Assembly: GCA_937900045.1 (NCBI GenBank)
Contig: CALCEB010000028.1
Coordinates: forward strand, 1 to 18,951
Source of the DNA: an uncultured Acidobacteriota bacterium
Lineage (GTDB): Bacteria; Acidobacteriota; Terriglobia; UBA7540
Length of the DNA stretch: 18,951 bases
Direction: 5' to 3'
The translations under genes and the position numbers were made by a program. Position 1 is the first letter of the stretch. The number at the start of each line of letters is the position of its first letter. This document shows positions 1 through 7,032 of this stretch, in pieces. Under the pieces are notes generated by a model. That model worked only from the letters and a program-made list of their open reading frames with translations. It was not told where the DNA came from and made no database searches.

Positions 1-2
1 GT

Positions 3-224
3 CTGAATGGCAGGTTGGATATCGCCATTCGGGGTGGCGTCATTGTGGAGGTTGGCCTTCTCTTCGCGCACCGGAATGCACGGGACGGTTCGGGGCGCCA
101 ACGCTATCATCGCCTTGCGATGCTCGAAGCTCAGCGGCCGGTTCGAGGACTTCTGGGAAAACCGCTCACGGAAGAGGAAGGCTGCGTGAGATCTACCACA
201 TTTCTGTCGTGCACCCCGGATTGA
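3..224 (+). CDS. Possible C-terminal tail of a gene cut by the window edge; product unknown
   Basis: This frame is open from the window edge to a TGA at 222-224. Its translation (LDIAIRGGVIVEVGLLFAHR, then an Arg-rich stretch ending TEEEGCV) has a natural-looking composition and GC-rich third codon positions. A second frame (7-189) is also open but gives a Trp/Arg/Ser-rich peptide that looks non-coding. The IRGG-x-IVE start faintly recalls the first strand of amidohydrolases, but the following residues do not fit that family, so I assign no function. If real, only the C-terminus is here, since no convincing ribosome binding site precedes any internal start. It could also be noise: the frame is short and GC-rich DNA keeps frames open by chance. 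Confidence 0.3.
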   Translation: MNGRLDIAIRGGVIVEVGLLFAHRNARDGSGRQRYHRLAMLEAQRPVRGLLGKPLTEEEGCVRSTTFLSCTPD

Positions 225-363
225 GGTAGAGGCGCAGCCCGCTTGCTATAGCGGCGACCTGTGACCGCCGAACTTTCATTCTCAACAGTTTCCGGCGCTC
301 CCTGTCAGGGCAGGCTTCGAGCGCCGTTCCAGTAAACTGCGCCACGGCTCGAATTGAAACGCT
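225..363. other. Gap before the Nudix gene
   Basis: Nothing recognisable was found. The open frame on the opposite strand at 193-627 is Ser/His/Gln-rich and runs through the Nudix gene, so it is a shadow. No clear promoter hexamers or strong Shine-Dalgarno sequence precede the Nudix start. Confidence 0.4.
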
Positions 364-804
364 ATGCGGCGGGAATTTCCAGATCGTCCGATGGTCGGAG
401 TGGGTGGCGTCGTGATCCACGACGGGAATGTTCTGTTGATCCGCCGTGGCAGCGAGCCGCTGAAGGGAGAATGGTCGCTGCCGGGCGGGATGCTCGAACT
501 GGGCGAGCGACTGGAGGCTGGAACCCGCCGCGAGTTGTTGGAGGAGACCGGATTGGAAGTGGAACCAGTGGAAGTTGTAAAAGTCTTCGACCGAATCCAG
601 CACGACGGCGGCCGGGTGCGGTACCACTACGTGATCGTGGACTATTTGTGTTTGCTGAAGGGAGGCACGCTCCGTCCCTCATCCGACGTGACCGACGCGC
701 GATGGGTACGCCGCGAGGATCTTGGGAATTATCACCTGACTGAAAAAGCAACCTCGGTGATTGACCAATCCTTTGCACTCATCGGCCAGTGGCAAAACAA
801 GTAG
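364..804 (+). CDS. Nudix hydrolase
   Basis: This is a 146-residue single-domain Nudix hydrolase, the usual length for the family. The Nudix box G-x5-E-x7-RE-U-x-EE-x-G-U is complete at residues 42-64 (G42, E48, R56, E57, E60, E61, G63), so the metal-binding glutamates are present. The N-terminal strand (VGVGGVVIHDGNVLLIRRG) and the SLPGG lead-in to the box are typical. Such enzymes hydrolyse a nucleoside diphosphate linked to another moiety. The VYHYVIVDYL-type strand and the D-A-R-W turn near residue 115 resemble ADP-ribose pyrophosphatase or MutT-like members, but the substrate cannot be read from sequence. The ATG at 364 has no strong ribosome binding site, and the only in-frame alternative is the Met at residue 10. 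It stands alone on the plus strand and converges on the purine operon. Confidence 0.93.
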   Translation: MRREFPDRPMVGVGGVVIHDGNVLLIRRGSEPLKGEWSLPGGMLELGERLEAGTRRELLEETGLEVEPVEVVKVFDRIQHDGGRVRYHYVIVDYLCLLKGGTLRPSSDVTDARWVRREDLGNYHLTEKATSVIDQSFALIGQWQNK

Positions 805-880
805 CCACACCATCCCCGCCTCTTTGTCTTCCCCATCCGGTGTAATCCTCAAAACAACAAACATGGAGTATCTATACACA
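805..880. other. Spacer between Nudix gene and compound palindrome
   Basis: Short AT-richer spacer with no reading frame and no evident terminator. Nothing specific was seen. Confidence 0.4.
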
Positions 881-991
881 ACGAAGTAAGTCGGCGGGGT
901 TCGAAGGTTGTAGCGCCGGTCTGCGACCGGCGTATTTCGCCGCTCATAGAGCGGCGCTACAGCGAATGCCCGTCGCCGACTTATTGCGTCG
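881..991. repeat. Compound inverted repeat (cruciform, two hairpins inside nested arms)
   Basis: Nested perfect inverted repeats are visible. The outer arms are TAAGTCGGCG at 887-896 and its complement at 974-983. The inner arms are TGTAGCGCCG at 909-918 and CGGCGCTACA at 952-961. Between them lie two perfect hairpins: GCCGGTC-TGC-GACCGGC at 915-931 and CGCCGCTC-ATA-GAGCGGCG at 938-956. The outermost flanks (ACG-AA-GT against AT-TGC-GTCGT) continue imperfectly. The inner arms alone recur as a shorter hairpin between hpnD and hpnE (11164-11187). This looks like a dispersed, non-coding palindromic repeat lying between two convergent genes. It could also act as a transcript 3' end, although no T-run follows it. 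Confidence 0.8.
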
Positions 992-1021
992 TGCATAAGA
1001 ATCAATATCCCTTGCCTGCGG

Positions 1022-1762
1022 CTACCCGCCCAGCCAATCAACCAGGTTCTTGAAAATCTTCAGCCCGTCTTGGGAATAATTGGCGGGGAAGGAAGCCCGC
1101 TCGGGATGCGGCATCAAGCCGAGGACCCTGCCCGTTTCATCGGTCATGCCGGCAATTGCGTCCTTTGAGCCGTTGGGATTGTCCGGAAAGCCCGATGCCG
1201 GATTGCCGGCGGCGTCGGCATAGCGGAGAGCGACGCGCGGCCCGTTGGGAGAATCCATGCCTTGAAAAACCGCGCGGCCTTCACCGTGCGCTGACGGAAT
1301 CTCCAGAATTTGACCGGATAACCCGCGAGTCCAAAGCGTTTCGGGCGCTGTCACGCTCAGGCGGACCTTGCGATCCTCAAAATGCGCTGATTCATTTTCA
1401 AGCAACGCCATGGATGGTCTTCCCGGGCTTCTCCCCGGCAGAACCCCCGCCTCCGAAAGGACCTGAAACCCGTTGCAGATGCCGAGCAAAGGCTTTCCCG
1501 TATCGAGAAATTCCTGAAGCTGTTCGCAGAGGCGCGCCACCAAGAGAGTGGCGAAGACACGCCCGGCTCCCAGATGGTCTCCGAAGGAGAATCCACCGGG
1601 AATCACTGCCGCTTGAAATTCGTTCAGCCGTTGTGTTCCGTCCAGTAAATCGTGGAGCAGCACAACCTCCACCCTTCCACCCGCCAGCTCGATGGCAGCC
1701 GCAGTTTCCTCGTGGCAATTCGTGCCGGGCGCGTAGAGGACGGCCGTTGTCGCCGGGCTCAT
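1022..1762 (-). CDS. purQ: Phosphoribosylformylglycinamidine synthase, glutaminase subunit PurQ
   Basis: This class I glutamine amidotransferase subunit supplies ammonia from glutamine to PurL, which makes FGAM from FGAR in step four of purine biosynthesis. The 246-residue length suits PurQ. Family hallmarks are APGTNCHEET near residue 11, IPGGFSFGDHLGAG near 54, the nucleophile Cys96 in GICNGFQVL, and the catalytic His219/Glu221 in MPHPERA. I chose the ATG at 1762 over an in-frame start at 1792. It overlaps the purSL stop as ATGA, and AAGGAG lies eight bases upstream, inside the end of purSL, so translation is probably coupled. It is the last gene of the purSL-purQ operon. All key residues are present, so it is predicted to be active. 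Confidence 0.97.
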   Translation of the reverse strand: MSPATTAVLYAPGTNCHEETAAAIELAGGRVEVVLLHDLLDGTQRLNEFQAAVIPGGFSFGDHLGAGRVFATLLVARLCEQLQEFLDTGKPLLGICNGFQVLSEAGVLPGRSPGRPSMALLENESAHFEDRKVRLSVTAPETLWTRGLSGQILEIPSAHGEGRAVFQGMDSPNGPRVALRYADAAGNPASGFPDNPNGSKDAIAGMTDETGRVLGLMPHPERASFPANYSQDGLKIFKNLVDWLGG

Positions 1763-4596
1763 CCCAACATCTCCTTGAATGGTTTGGACCACACTTCAAT
1801 CAAGTCTGCTACCGCCCCTTGCCAAAGCGTCTGGTGATCATTTCTAATTGTCAAGGCGCCGGTCGAAGTGACTTCTCCGATCTGATGGTGCGGGACTTCG
1901 GCCAGATCACTTGCGGCCGCCGCGCCGGGAGGAAGTTCAATCAGAACCGATCCAACGAATTCGCCGAAGAGGATTCCATCGAGCCGGGTTCCACCTTCGC
2001 CGCTGCGTTCATCTCCTTCAGTCTCGACAAGACCGCTGAGATTGATTTCAACTCCCAGGCCTGATCCGAAGGATGCCTCGAACAACCGCAAGAAGGCGCC
2101 ACCTTCGGCAATCGCCGAGGCGGAAACGTAAATGCCTCTTGCGTACATGGCAAGCAGAGCATCCCATCGCCGCCGGAGCGAGCGCACATCACCGGGCATG
2201 AACAAGCGGCCGCCGCTTTGGCTACAACTGTCCGCATAAATGCTGCCGCCCAAAGCCCTGCTGTCGATGGGTCCAACGAGGAAAATCTGATTTCCGGCGG
2301 CTTTGAATTCCTTGGTGACAGTGCGGCGGACATCCGGGACACGGCACATGGCTGAAACTACCAACGTGTAGGGAACGTCGATCGATTTGCCATCGGCCTC
2401 ATAGGTTCCAGAGCTTGAATCCTTGCCGGAAATGAAGGGGATACCCAATTCGATGGAAAGATCCGCAATAGCTTCCACCATGTGGCTGAGGTTCCACGCC
2501 ACCTCAGGACGGGCGCGGGGCGTATAGAAGTTATCGCAGAGGACCATCTCCCGGTAGTCGGCGCCGGCCGCCACGGCCTTGGTGACGGCTTCAATCACCA
2601 TGAGCCTGGCCATCGCGACAGGATCAATCTCTCCGTACAGTGGATTGAAGGCAATCGTTGTAATCGCCCCATAATTGCGACCCCGCAAGGGTGCCGAGAC
2701 ATAGAGATGGGTTGGCATCCGGTGGGTTCGCCCGCCGTACGCACTGACGGCGGTACGCGCCTGGACTGTCGTGTCAAACCGTGTCCCGGCCGGGCTTTGA
2801 TCGCAGCAATGATAATGCCCAATCACGCCGTGAATGGCTCTTGACCACTCGTCCGGGGTTTGCGGCGGTTCGACTTCAAGGGCTGTCTCGCGGCGCTGCG
2901 GCTCTCGAATGGGAATCGGATCGAGCGGGCAGGCATCCCAAAGGAAATGCATTTCCAAGTCAACCACCTTTTGGCCGCGCCAGATAGCCTGAAGCCGGTT
3001 CGTATCTGTAAATTCTCCAATCACGGCATGGCCTACCTCGTAGCGGTCAAGGATGGCTTTTGCTTCAGCCAGTTTTTCCGGCGGCACTGCCAGCATCATC
3101 CGTTCCTGCGATTCGGAGAGCAGAATCTCCCATGCCGTCAGCGTCTGGTCCTTCAATGGTACTTGATCCAGGTCCAGCGCCACTCCAGTCTCAGCCCCCA
3201 TCTCACCTGCACCGCAAGAAATACCCCCGGCGCCAAGATCGGTAATGGACCGGATACAGCCGGCGTCGCGCAACACCGGAATGGCGGTGGCGAAGCGCCG
3301 CTCGGTGACGGGATGACCGATTTGAACGGCAGCCGATTCCTTGGCAACAGTTTCCCCGCTCATACCGGCAGAGCTTGCGGTAGCGCCGTGAATGCCATCC
3401 CTGCCGGTCTCGCCGCCCAGAAGTAAGCACAAGTCACCTTTACGAACGGGATCCTTCAATGCGAACTTTTCGGGAATCAGTCCGACGGAGTGGCCCAAGG
3501 CCAGGCACTTGGCATAACCCGGATGGCGGCGGTAAAGCGCATGCATCATGGGAATGCCCATGGGGTTCACGTAGTAGGCCGTGGCGCGGATCGATTCGGA
3601 GACAATCAACTCCGGATGGAGTGTGCCCGAGGGCAGCGCGGAGTCCTTCGTGCAGGGATCCATCGTGCCCATGATGGTCGTGCCGCCGATGGGATACGCC
3701 CCTTTGCCGAAGCCCAGCGTATCCCGGATCACGCCGCCGTGCTTTGTGGCTACTCCGCCAAACGGCGCAATTGAACTGGGAAAGTTGTGAGTCTCGCCCT
3801 TGATGGTAATCACCCAGTCTTCGTAAAACTTCATGCCGCCGGCATTATCCTTGAATGACGACACAACGAGCGGATGATTAATCTGCGCCGTCGCCTGCGA
3901 GAGCCTTTTGAGCAGCCCCAGGCTCTTCCACGTCGTGTGGTAACAGTGATCGCTCCAGGTCTGGACCAGAATTTCCACTTCCGCATCGGTATACGGACGG
4001 CCTCTTTCAAACTCGTGCGCCTGGATCACTTTCAACTGTGAAAGCGGCGCATACCAGGAGAGCCGGCGAGAGAGCTGAATCAATTCGCCGTCGCTCAATC
4101 CTTTCAAGGAGATGGTTGCCACGGGATCAGGCGTTCCCGAAGGGATCAGAGAGTGGAGGGCTTCATCGGGACCGCGCAACCGCTCCACCACTTTGTTGAA
4201 CAGGAACCGCTCAGCAATGCGCTGAGCCTCGGCCTGACCAATTCCTACGAACTGAAAGCGGCGGCTAAGGCGCGCGAAGGCCAAACTATTTTCGCCCAAC
4301 GCTCGCGCCCCGGCCAGGATGGACGGGGTCTCTGGATCGGTTACGGCGGGGCGGTATGCGATTTCGAGGATAGGTCCGCATGCAGGGTCAAACATCGATC
4401 TGGAATGAGCGGATTGATGAACCGGGTTGATGAATAAAGGCAACAGTTTTTCCACTCGAACATCGCCCTCTAACCAGAAGACTCGTTCAATCTTAAGGTC
4501 GTGGAGGGCTGAATGGCCGCGACGGCGAAAGAAGGCGAGCCAATTCCTCGCTTCTGCGTCATCCATATACTTGGTGTAAATGGCATGAATCGGCAT
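1759..4596 (-). CDS. purL: FGAM synthase PurS-PurL fusion (PurSL)
   Basis: This is the synthetase subunit of FGAM synthase (FGAR + Gln + ATP to FGAM), 945 residues against about 740 for a stand-alone small PurL. The extra N-terminus looks like two PurS-like units. Residues 1-60 (IHAIYTKYMDD... IERVFWLEGD... INPV) are the first, and residues 76-140 (LEIAYRPAVTDPETPSILAG... IAERFLFNKVVERL) repeat the PurS 'RP-x-VTDP' start and helix ending. The PurL part follows: WSDHCYHTTW at 214-223, KGETHNFPSS at 266-275 and GGVIRDTLGFGKG near 287-299. Further on are GAGGISCGAGEMGAETG, LLSESQERMM and ISGKDSSSG. No separate purS is seen, in line with the fusion. The start at 4596 keeps the first PurS strand, but no strong Shine-Dalgarno sequence precedes it. 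A TATAAT lies about 80 bases upstream. The stop overlaps the purQ start (ATGA). Confidence 0.96.
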   Translation of the reverse strand: MPIHAIYTKYMDDAEARNWLAFFRRRGHSALHDLKIERVFWLEGDVRVEKLLPLFINPVHQSAHSRSMFDPACGPILEIAYRPAVTDPETPSILAGARALGENSLAFARLSRRFQFVGIGQAEAQRIAERFLFNKVVERLRGPDEALHSLIPSGTPDPVATISLKGLSDGELIQLSRRLSWYAPLSQLKVIQAHEFERGRPYTDAEVEILVQTWSDHCYHTTWKSLGLLKRLSQATAQINHPLVVSSFKDNAGGMKFYEDWVITIKGETHNFPSSIAPFGGVATKHGGVIRDTLGFGKGAYPIGGTTIMGTMDPCTKDSALPSGTLHPELIVSESIRATAYYVNPMGIPMMHALYRRHPGYAKCLALGHSVGLIPEKFALKDPVRKGDLCLLLGGETGRDGIHGATASSAGMSGETVAKESAAVQIGHPVTERRFATAIPVLRDAGCIRSITDLGAGGISCGAGEMGAETGVALDLDQVPLKDQTLTAWEILLSESQERMMLAVPPEKLAEAKAILDRYEVGHAVIGEFTDTNRLQAIWRGQKVVDLEMHFLWDACPLDPIPIREPQRRETALEVEPPQTPDEWSRAIHGVIGHYHCCDQSPAGTRFDTTVQARTAVSAYGGRTHRMPTHLYVSAPLRGRNYGAITTIAFNPLYGEIDPVAMARLMVIEAVTKAVAAGADYREMVLCDNFYTPRARPEVAWNLSHMVEAIADLSIELGIPFISGKDSSSGTYEADGKSIDVPYTLVVSAMCRVPDVRRTVTKEFKAAGNQIFLVGPIDSRALGGSIYADSCSQSGGRLFMPGDVRSLRRRWDALLAMYARGIYVSASAIAEGGAFLRLFEASFGSGLGVEINLSGLVETEGDERSGEGGTRLDGILFGEFVGSVLIELPPGAAAASDLAEVPHHQIGEVTSTGALTIRNDHQTLWQGAVADLIEVWSKPFKEMLG

Positions 4597-4677
4597 CGGG
4601 TTAAATTGACAAGGTCGCGTTTGATTGGTGTGCTGGAATCTCGGGCGCCGCTTTGTGTGGTTGCTGCAGCACTCTCA

Positions 4678-4683
4678 ATTATA
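4678..4683 (-). promoter_or_regulatory. Possible -10 box for the purSL-purQ operon
   Basis: A perfect TATAAT on the minus strand lies about 80 bases before the purSL start, in otherwise GC-rich DNA. No good -35 hexamer exists at 16-18 bases (the 17-base position reads GCGGGG), so support is only the -10 match and its placement. Confidence 0.3.
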
Positions 4684-4857
4684 GTATGGCTGGGCCGTTT
4701 CCCCGCGTGTGAATTCTTTGGCTTAATGGATTACGAACCTCTTGCCACAAGGCCGGGGAAATGCCGCGACTGTGAACCCTGTTCTGCCCTCGCCGGCGGC
4801 GAACGCACTGTCTCATATGTGTGCGCTTAGGGCATGAACTACCGAACGCCAACCAGA

Positions 4858-4884
4858 CGGCGACATGGCAAAACAATGTCGCCG
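4858..4884. repeat. Perfect 9-bp hairpin
   Basis: CGGCGACAT and ATGTCGCCG pair perfectly around a 9-base loop (GGCAAAACA). Neither strand has a T-run directly after the stem, so it is not a standard terminator. Its role is unknown; it may be another repeat of the palindromic type seen elsewhere in the window. Confidence 0.6.
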
Positions 4885-4938
4885 CCACCCCGCGACAAAT
4901 GGGACGGTCTTTTTGGCTATTCTGCAAGTTCGACGAGG

Positions 4939-4960
4939 CGCAGACCGCAGAAGGTCTGCG
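4939..4960. repeat. Perfect 8-bp hairpin directly after the HEPN-like gene stop
   Basis: CGCAGACC and GGTCTGCG pair around GCAGAA. The stem begins immediately after the minus-strand stop at 4961-4963, a place where a 3'-end stabilising hairpin or a repeat insertion is common. No T-run follows on the minus strand, which argues against an intrinsic terminator. Confidence 0.6.
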
Positions 4961-5587
4961 TCAGCCCGCCAAGGTGGTTGAGCCGGAACTGTGGGCCTGC
5001 GGCCCGCGCAATGCTTTCTCTCCAAACCGCGGGTCGTTTTTCACCTTCGGCGCGGCGTGAGTGTGGATACAATCAAGGAATTGCTCTACGTCAAGCAAGA
5101 TCACGTTCAGCTTTTCTTTTGGGGCTACGAGCGAGCGCAACGTGGACGCGGGAAACGGAGATTGCGTGCCTTGAGCGTGAACGATTTCGCCCTTCAATTT
5201 CTCCGGCTTGCCGTGCGCGATCAAGTCGCGCAAATCTTTGAGCTCAAGAATCGTTTTGAGCGGCCGGTCCGCCGGCGACCAAGGCAACCCGACCAGCTCC
5301 ATGACCTTGCGAAGTTTTCCATCCCAACCGCGATAGGGCTTCTTACGAAAATAGTTCCGCTCGTCTTTCCATGTCTCTGGGGCGAGCCGTTCACCCGCAA
5401 AATTTAGGTAGGCCTCAACGGTGTGAGAAGCAGATACCATCGCCACGAGACTGGGGTTAAGCCATCCCTCCCTCCGTTCGCTTGCCAGCTTCGCTTCTCC
5501 TTCGGCGATTTCCCACAAGAGTCTATGGGTAAGCTCCTCACTTTCATAAGTTGTTTTGAGCATCTCACGCTTATTTCCTTCATTCAT
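4961..5587 (-). CDS. HEPN-like helical protein, function unknown (downstream member of pair)
   Basis: This 208-residue, mostly helical protein has no signal peptide or membrane segment. Residues 46-66 (SLVAMVSASHTVEAYLNFAGE) read as the first long HEPN helix. Residues 108-128 end in ELKDLRDLIAHGKPE, giving the R-x4-H motif (R120, H125) that is the catalytic signature of HEPN RNases. The C-terminal 50 residues look disordered and basic. The ATG at 5587 has GAGGAAGG eight bases upstream. The gene lies 55 bases after another R-x4-H protein on the same strand, so the two are probably co-transcribed. HEPN proteins often act as toxins or in defence with a nucleotidyltransferase, but none is present here, so this could equally be a non-catalytic scaffold. 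The family assignment is by motif only. Confidence 0.72.
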   Translation of the reverse strand: MNEGNKREMLKTTYESEELTHRLLWEIAEGEAKLASERREGWLNPSLVAMVSASHTVEAYLNFAGERLAPETWKDERNYFRKKPYRGWDGKLRKVMELVGLPWSPADRPLKTILELKDLRDLIAHGKPEKLKGEIVHAQGTQSPFPASTLRSLVAPKEKLNVILLDVEQFLDCIHTHAAPKVKNDPRFGEKALRGPQAHSSGSTTLAG

Positions 5588-5642
5588 TTGGTGGACCTTC
5601 CTCTTCTACTCCCGCCAGCGGCGTGCCGGATGGGGATGGCAG

Positions 5643-6395
5643 TTACGGGTAGGCTGTCCCTGCTCGGCTGTTTTGCGCGAACTCATCCGCCGCCTCGATG
5701 AGCAGGGATAACAACGTTGTAATTTCATCCAAGCAGTGCTGGACCATCTGTTCGTCGAATTCCGGTTCTTCGTCCGAGCCCTGAACATGCCAGACTGCCG
5801 CTCTCGTGTGTGTGGATGCGCCGCCGTCGACGACGATCTCATCGCGTACATTCCGGCGGCCAGTAAGTCGGTGAGCCAGTATGTTCCTGACCGCGTGGAT
5901 TGCCTTAAAGCCAGGGTCATCCGGCAGGGTTGCCAGCCGCGTGGTTATGGCCGCGCTGGGAAAAGCGGACCTAAATGCTTTGATTGTCCCCTCCAAGGTA
6001 ATGCGCTTCGGGTTGCAAACGAGGCAAAAGTCGACGAGCCGTATCGCGCTCCCGAGAAAGTAGAGACAGAATGCGAAGCTCTCGAAAACAGAAAGGCCGC
6101 TCACGAAGAATTCGTACAGGCACCGCTCCAGCTTGTAGTTCTGTTCTTCATCGTCGTTCCATTCACTCCACAAGTCCGAAGCGTTGAGGAGTAGCGCCTT
6201 GAACTCTTCGTTGCATTCCGAGCACGCGCGATAGCGATAGCACACAGCCATCCACGCGCGGTCAAAATGCTGGCGCCTCTGATGTCGGTCGGCAAGGTAC
6301 TCGTCGCTCAGAAGCTTGGGAAGGCGCTCGGTTGCGTACTTGCCGAACTCCTGAAACTTATCTTGGGGAAAGGTTGAAGGCATCTTGATGAACAT
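5643..6395 (-). CDS. HEPN-like helical protein, function unknown (upstream member of pair)
   Basis: This is a 250-residue, predicted soluble, largely helical protein. Residues 88-125 (a Phe-rich helix, YEFFVSGLSVFESFAFCLYF, followed by LGSAIRLVDFC) match the first helix pair of HEPN-type proteins. Residues 163-176 (FKAIHAVRNILAHR) contain R170-NILA-H175, an R-x4-H motif. A Cys-containing stretch (CYRYRACSEC, 52-61) could bind metal but is not a clear zinc finger. The ATG at 6395 has no strong Shine-Dalgarno sequence; a second in-frame ATG four codons later is an alternative. A repeat of the HSERREES type ends just upstream of the start, so the native promoter may have been altered. It precedes the 208-residue HEPN-like gene by 55 bases. 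Similar layouts are common in hypothetical proteins of mobile or defence-associated regions. Confidence 0.72.
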   Translation of the reverse strand: MFIKMPSTFPQDKFQEFGKYATERLPKLLSDEYLADRHQRRQHFDRAWMAVCYRYRACSECNEEFKALLLNASDLWSEWNDDEEQNYKLERCLYEFFVSGLSVFESFAFCLYFLGSAIRLVDFCLVCNPKRITLEGTIKAFRSAFPSAAITTRLATLPDDPGFKAIHAVRNILAHRLTGRRNVRDEIVVDGGASTHTRAAVWHVQGSDEEPEFDEQMVQHCLDEITTLLSLLIEAADEFAQNSRAGTAYP

Positions 6396-6645
6396 AGGTC
6401 AACAGCAAGCGCAGATCTGCGCCCCTCGGGTCTGCGGTTTTCCCTTCAGAGCGAGATTCCTCTCTGCGCTCGGAATGACGCCGTTCTGAGATCAAAGGAC
6501 TTAACATGATGAGTTCTACCTCTACCTGACCCCGAGTGATTTTCATGAGGTTTCGCGGGCCGAAGGCCCTAAGTGACACACATGCCAGACGGCACCATGT
6601 GTGATCCTAACGGCGTAGTTATCCCATTGGCAAACCCGCTATGAA
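6396..6645. other. Spacer with dispersed repeat between HEPN-like gene and zinc-ribbon gene
   Basis: There is no real gene here. A minus-strand frame (6579-6358) reads ...SERRHSERREESRSEG..., which I recognise as the pseudo-peptide of a dispersed intergenic repeat rather than a protein. The rest (6500-6645) has no visible structure. Confidence 0.6.
6409..6482 (-). repeat. Dispersed 'HSERREES'-type intergenic repeat with palindrome
   Basis: On the minus strand the stretch starts GTCATTCCGAGCGCAGAG and runs through GAGGAATCTCGCTCTGAAGG to a GCAGACCCGAGGGGC segment. It ends at the perfect 14-base palindrome GCGCAGATCTGCGC (6409-6422). From memory, the CATTCCGAGCG...AGGAATCTC core is abundant in Acidobacteria genomes and is often mis-annotated as a small protein. 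Copy number cannot be checked within this window, where it occurs once. Confidence 0.65.
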
Positions 6646-7020
6646 TTAGGTGTCCTTGCGAAATACCCGCCAGAGATTGCGGGCGGCATACAAAAATGCC
6701 GCCCACACAAGCAATGTCACTGTGTCGAATCCTATGGCTTGGGGGTTTGCTGGCACAACAAATCCCGCGAAGTTATGCACGATTGTTGGTAACCAAAGGA
6801 CTAGGGTCACCAATATAAATCCAACGATAGCCACGGTCTTCGTTCTTTTTGACGGCCCTACCGTTTCAAGCCGCAACTTCTCACGCTCAACCCCACGCAA
6901 GGAGGGATCTATCTTTTCCTTGTAGTACGGTTCTTCGATCGTCGTGCTTAAGAAATCATACCCGCAGTCGCAGCGCTGCGCAGTTTCGGGATTAGTGAGG
7001 CCGCAATTCGGGCATTGCAT
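6646..7020 (-). CDS. Zinc-ribbon membrane protein, function unknown
   Basis: This small protein of 124 residues has two recognisable parts. The N-terminus carries a zinc-ribbon knuckle pair, CPNCG (Cys3, Cys6) and RCDCGYDF (Cys17, Cys19), the latter with CxC instead of CxxC spacing. Two membrane segments follow, about residues 62-80 and 97-113, separated by a short Pro-rich loop, and the tail is basic (RVFRKDT). Residues 30-60 are charged and probably cytoplasmic. The ATG at 7020 lies 12 bases after the stop of the PD-(D/E)xK-like gene, so the two are likely one transcript; AGGA sits ten bases before the start. Zinc-ribbon plus two-helix proteins are widespread and mostly uncharacterised, and I cannot give a role. 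Confidence 0.8.
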   Translation of the reverse strand: MQCPNCGLTNPETAQRCDCGYDFLSTTIEEPYYKEKIDPSLRGVEREKLRLETVGPSKRTKTVAIVGFILVTLVLWLPTIVHNFAGFVVPANPQAIGFDTVTLLVWAAFLYAARNLWRVFRKDT

Positions 7021-7032
7021 GTGTAACGTGTC

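Larger units (their letters stand above)
4597..4960. other. Intergenic region between purSL and the accessory block
   Basis: This 364-base stretch has no believable gene; the open frames are Cys/Arg-rich with no matching ribosome binding sites. It holds the putative purSL -10 box (4678-4683) and two perfect hairpins (4858-4884 and 4939-4960), described separately. A purine riboswitch was looked for near the purSL start and no recognisable core was seen. Confidence 0.6.

Noticed and set aside
1156..2064. Long plus-strand frame opposite purQ and purSL
   Set aside because: Arg/Pro-rich residues, antisense to two firmly identified genes; a GC-driven shadow.
4745..4800. GCCGCGACTGTGAAC-like stretch resembling part of a cobalamin riboswitch
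   Set aside because: No B12 box or surrounding stems; neighbouring genes are unrelated to cobalamin.
6358..6579. Small minus ORF containing RHSERREESR
   Set aside because: Known type of pseudo-peptide from a dispersed repeat, not a protein.
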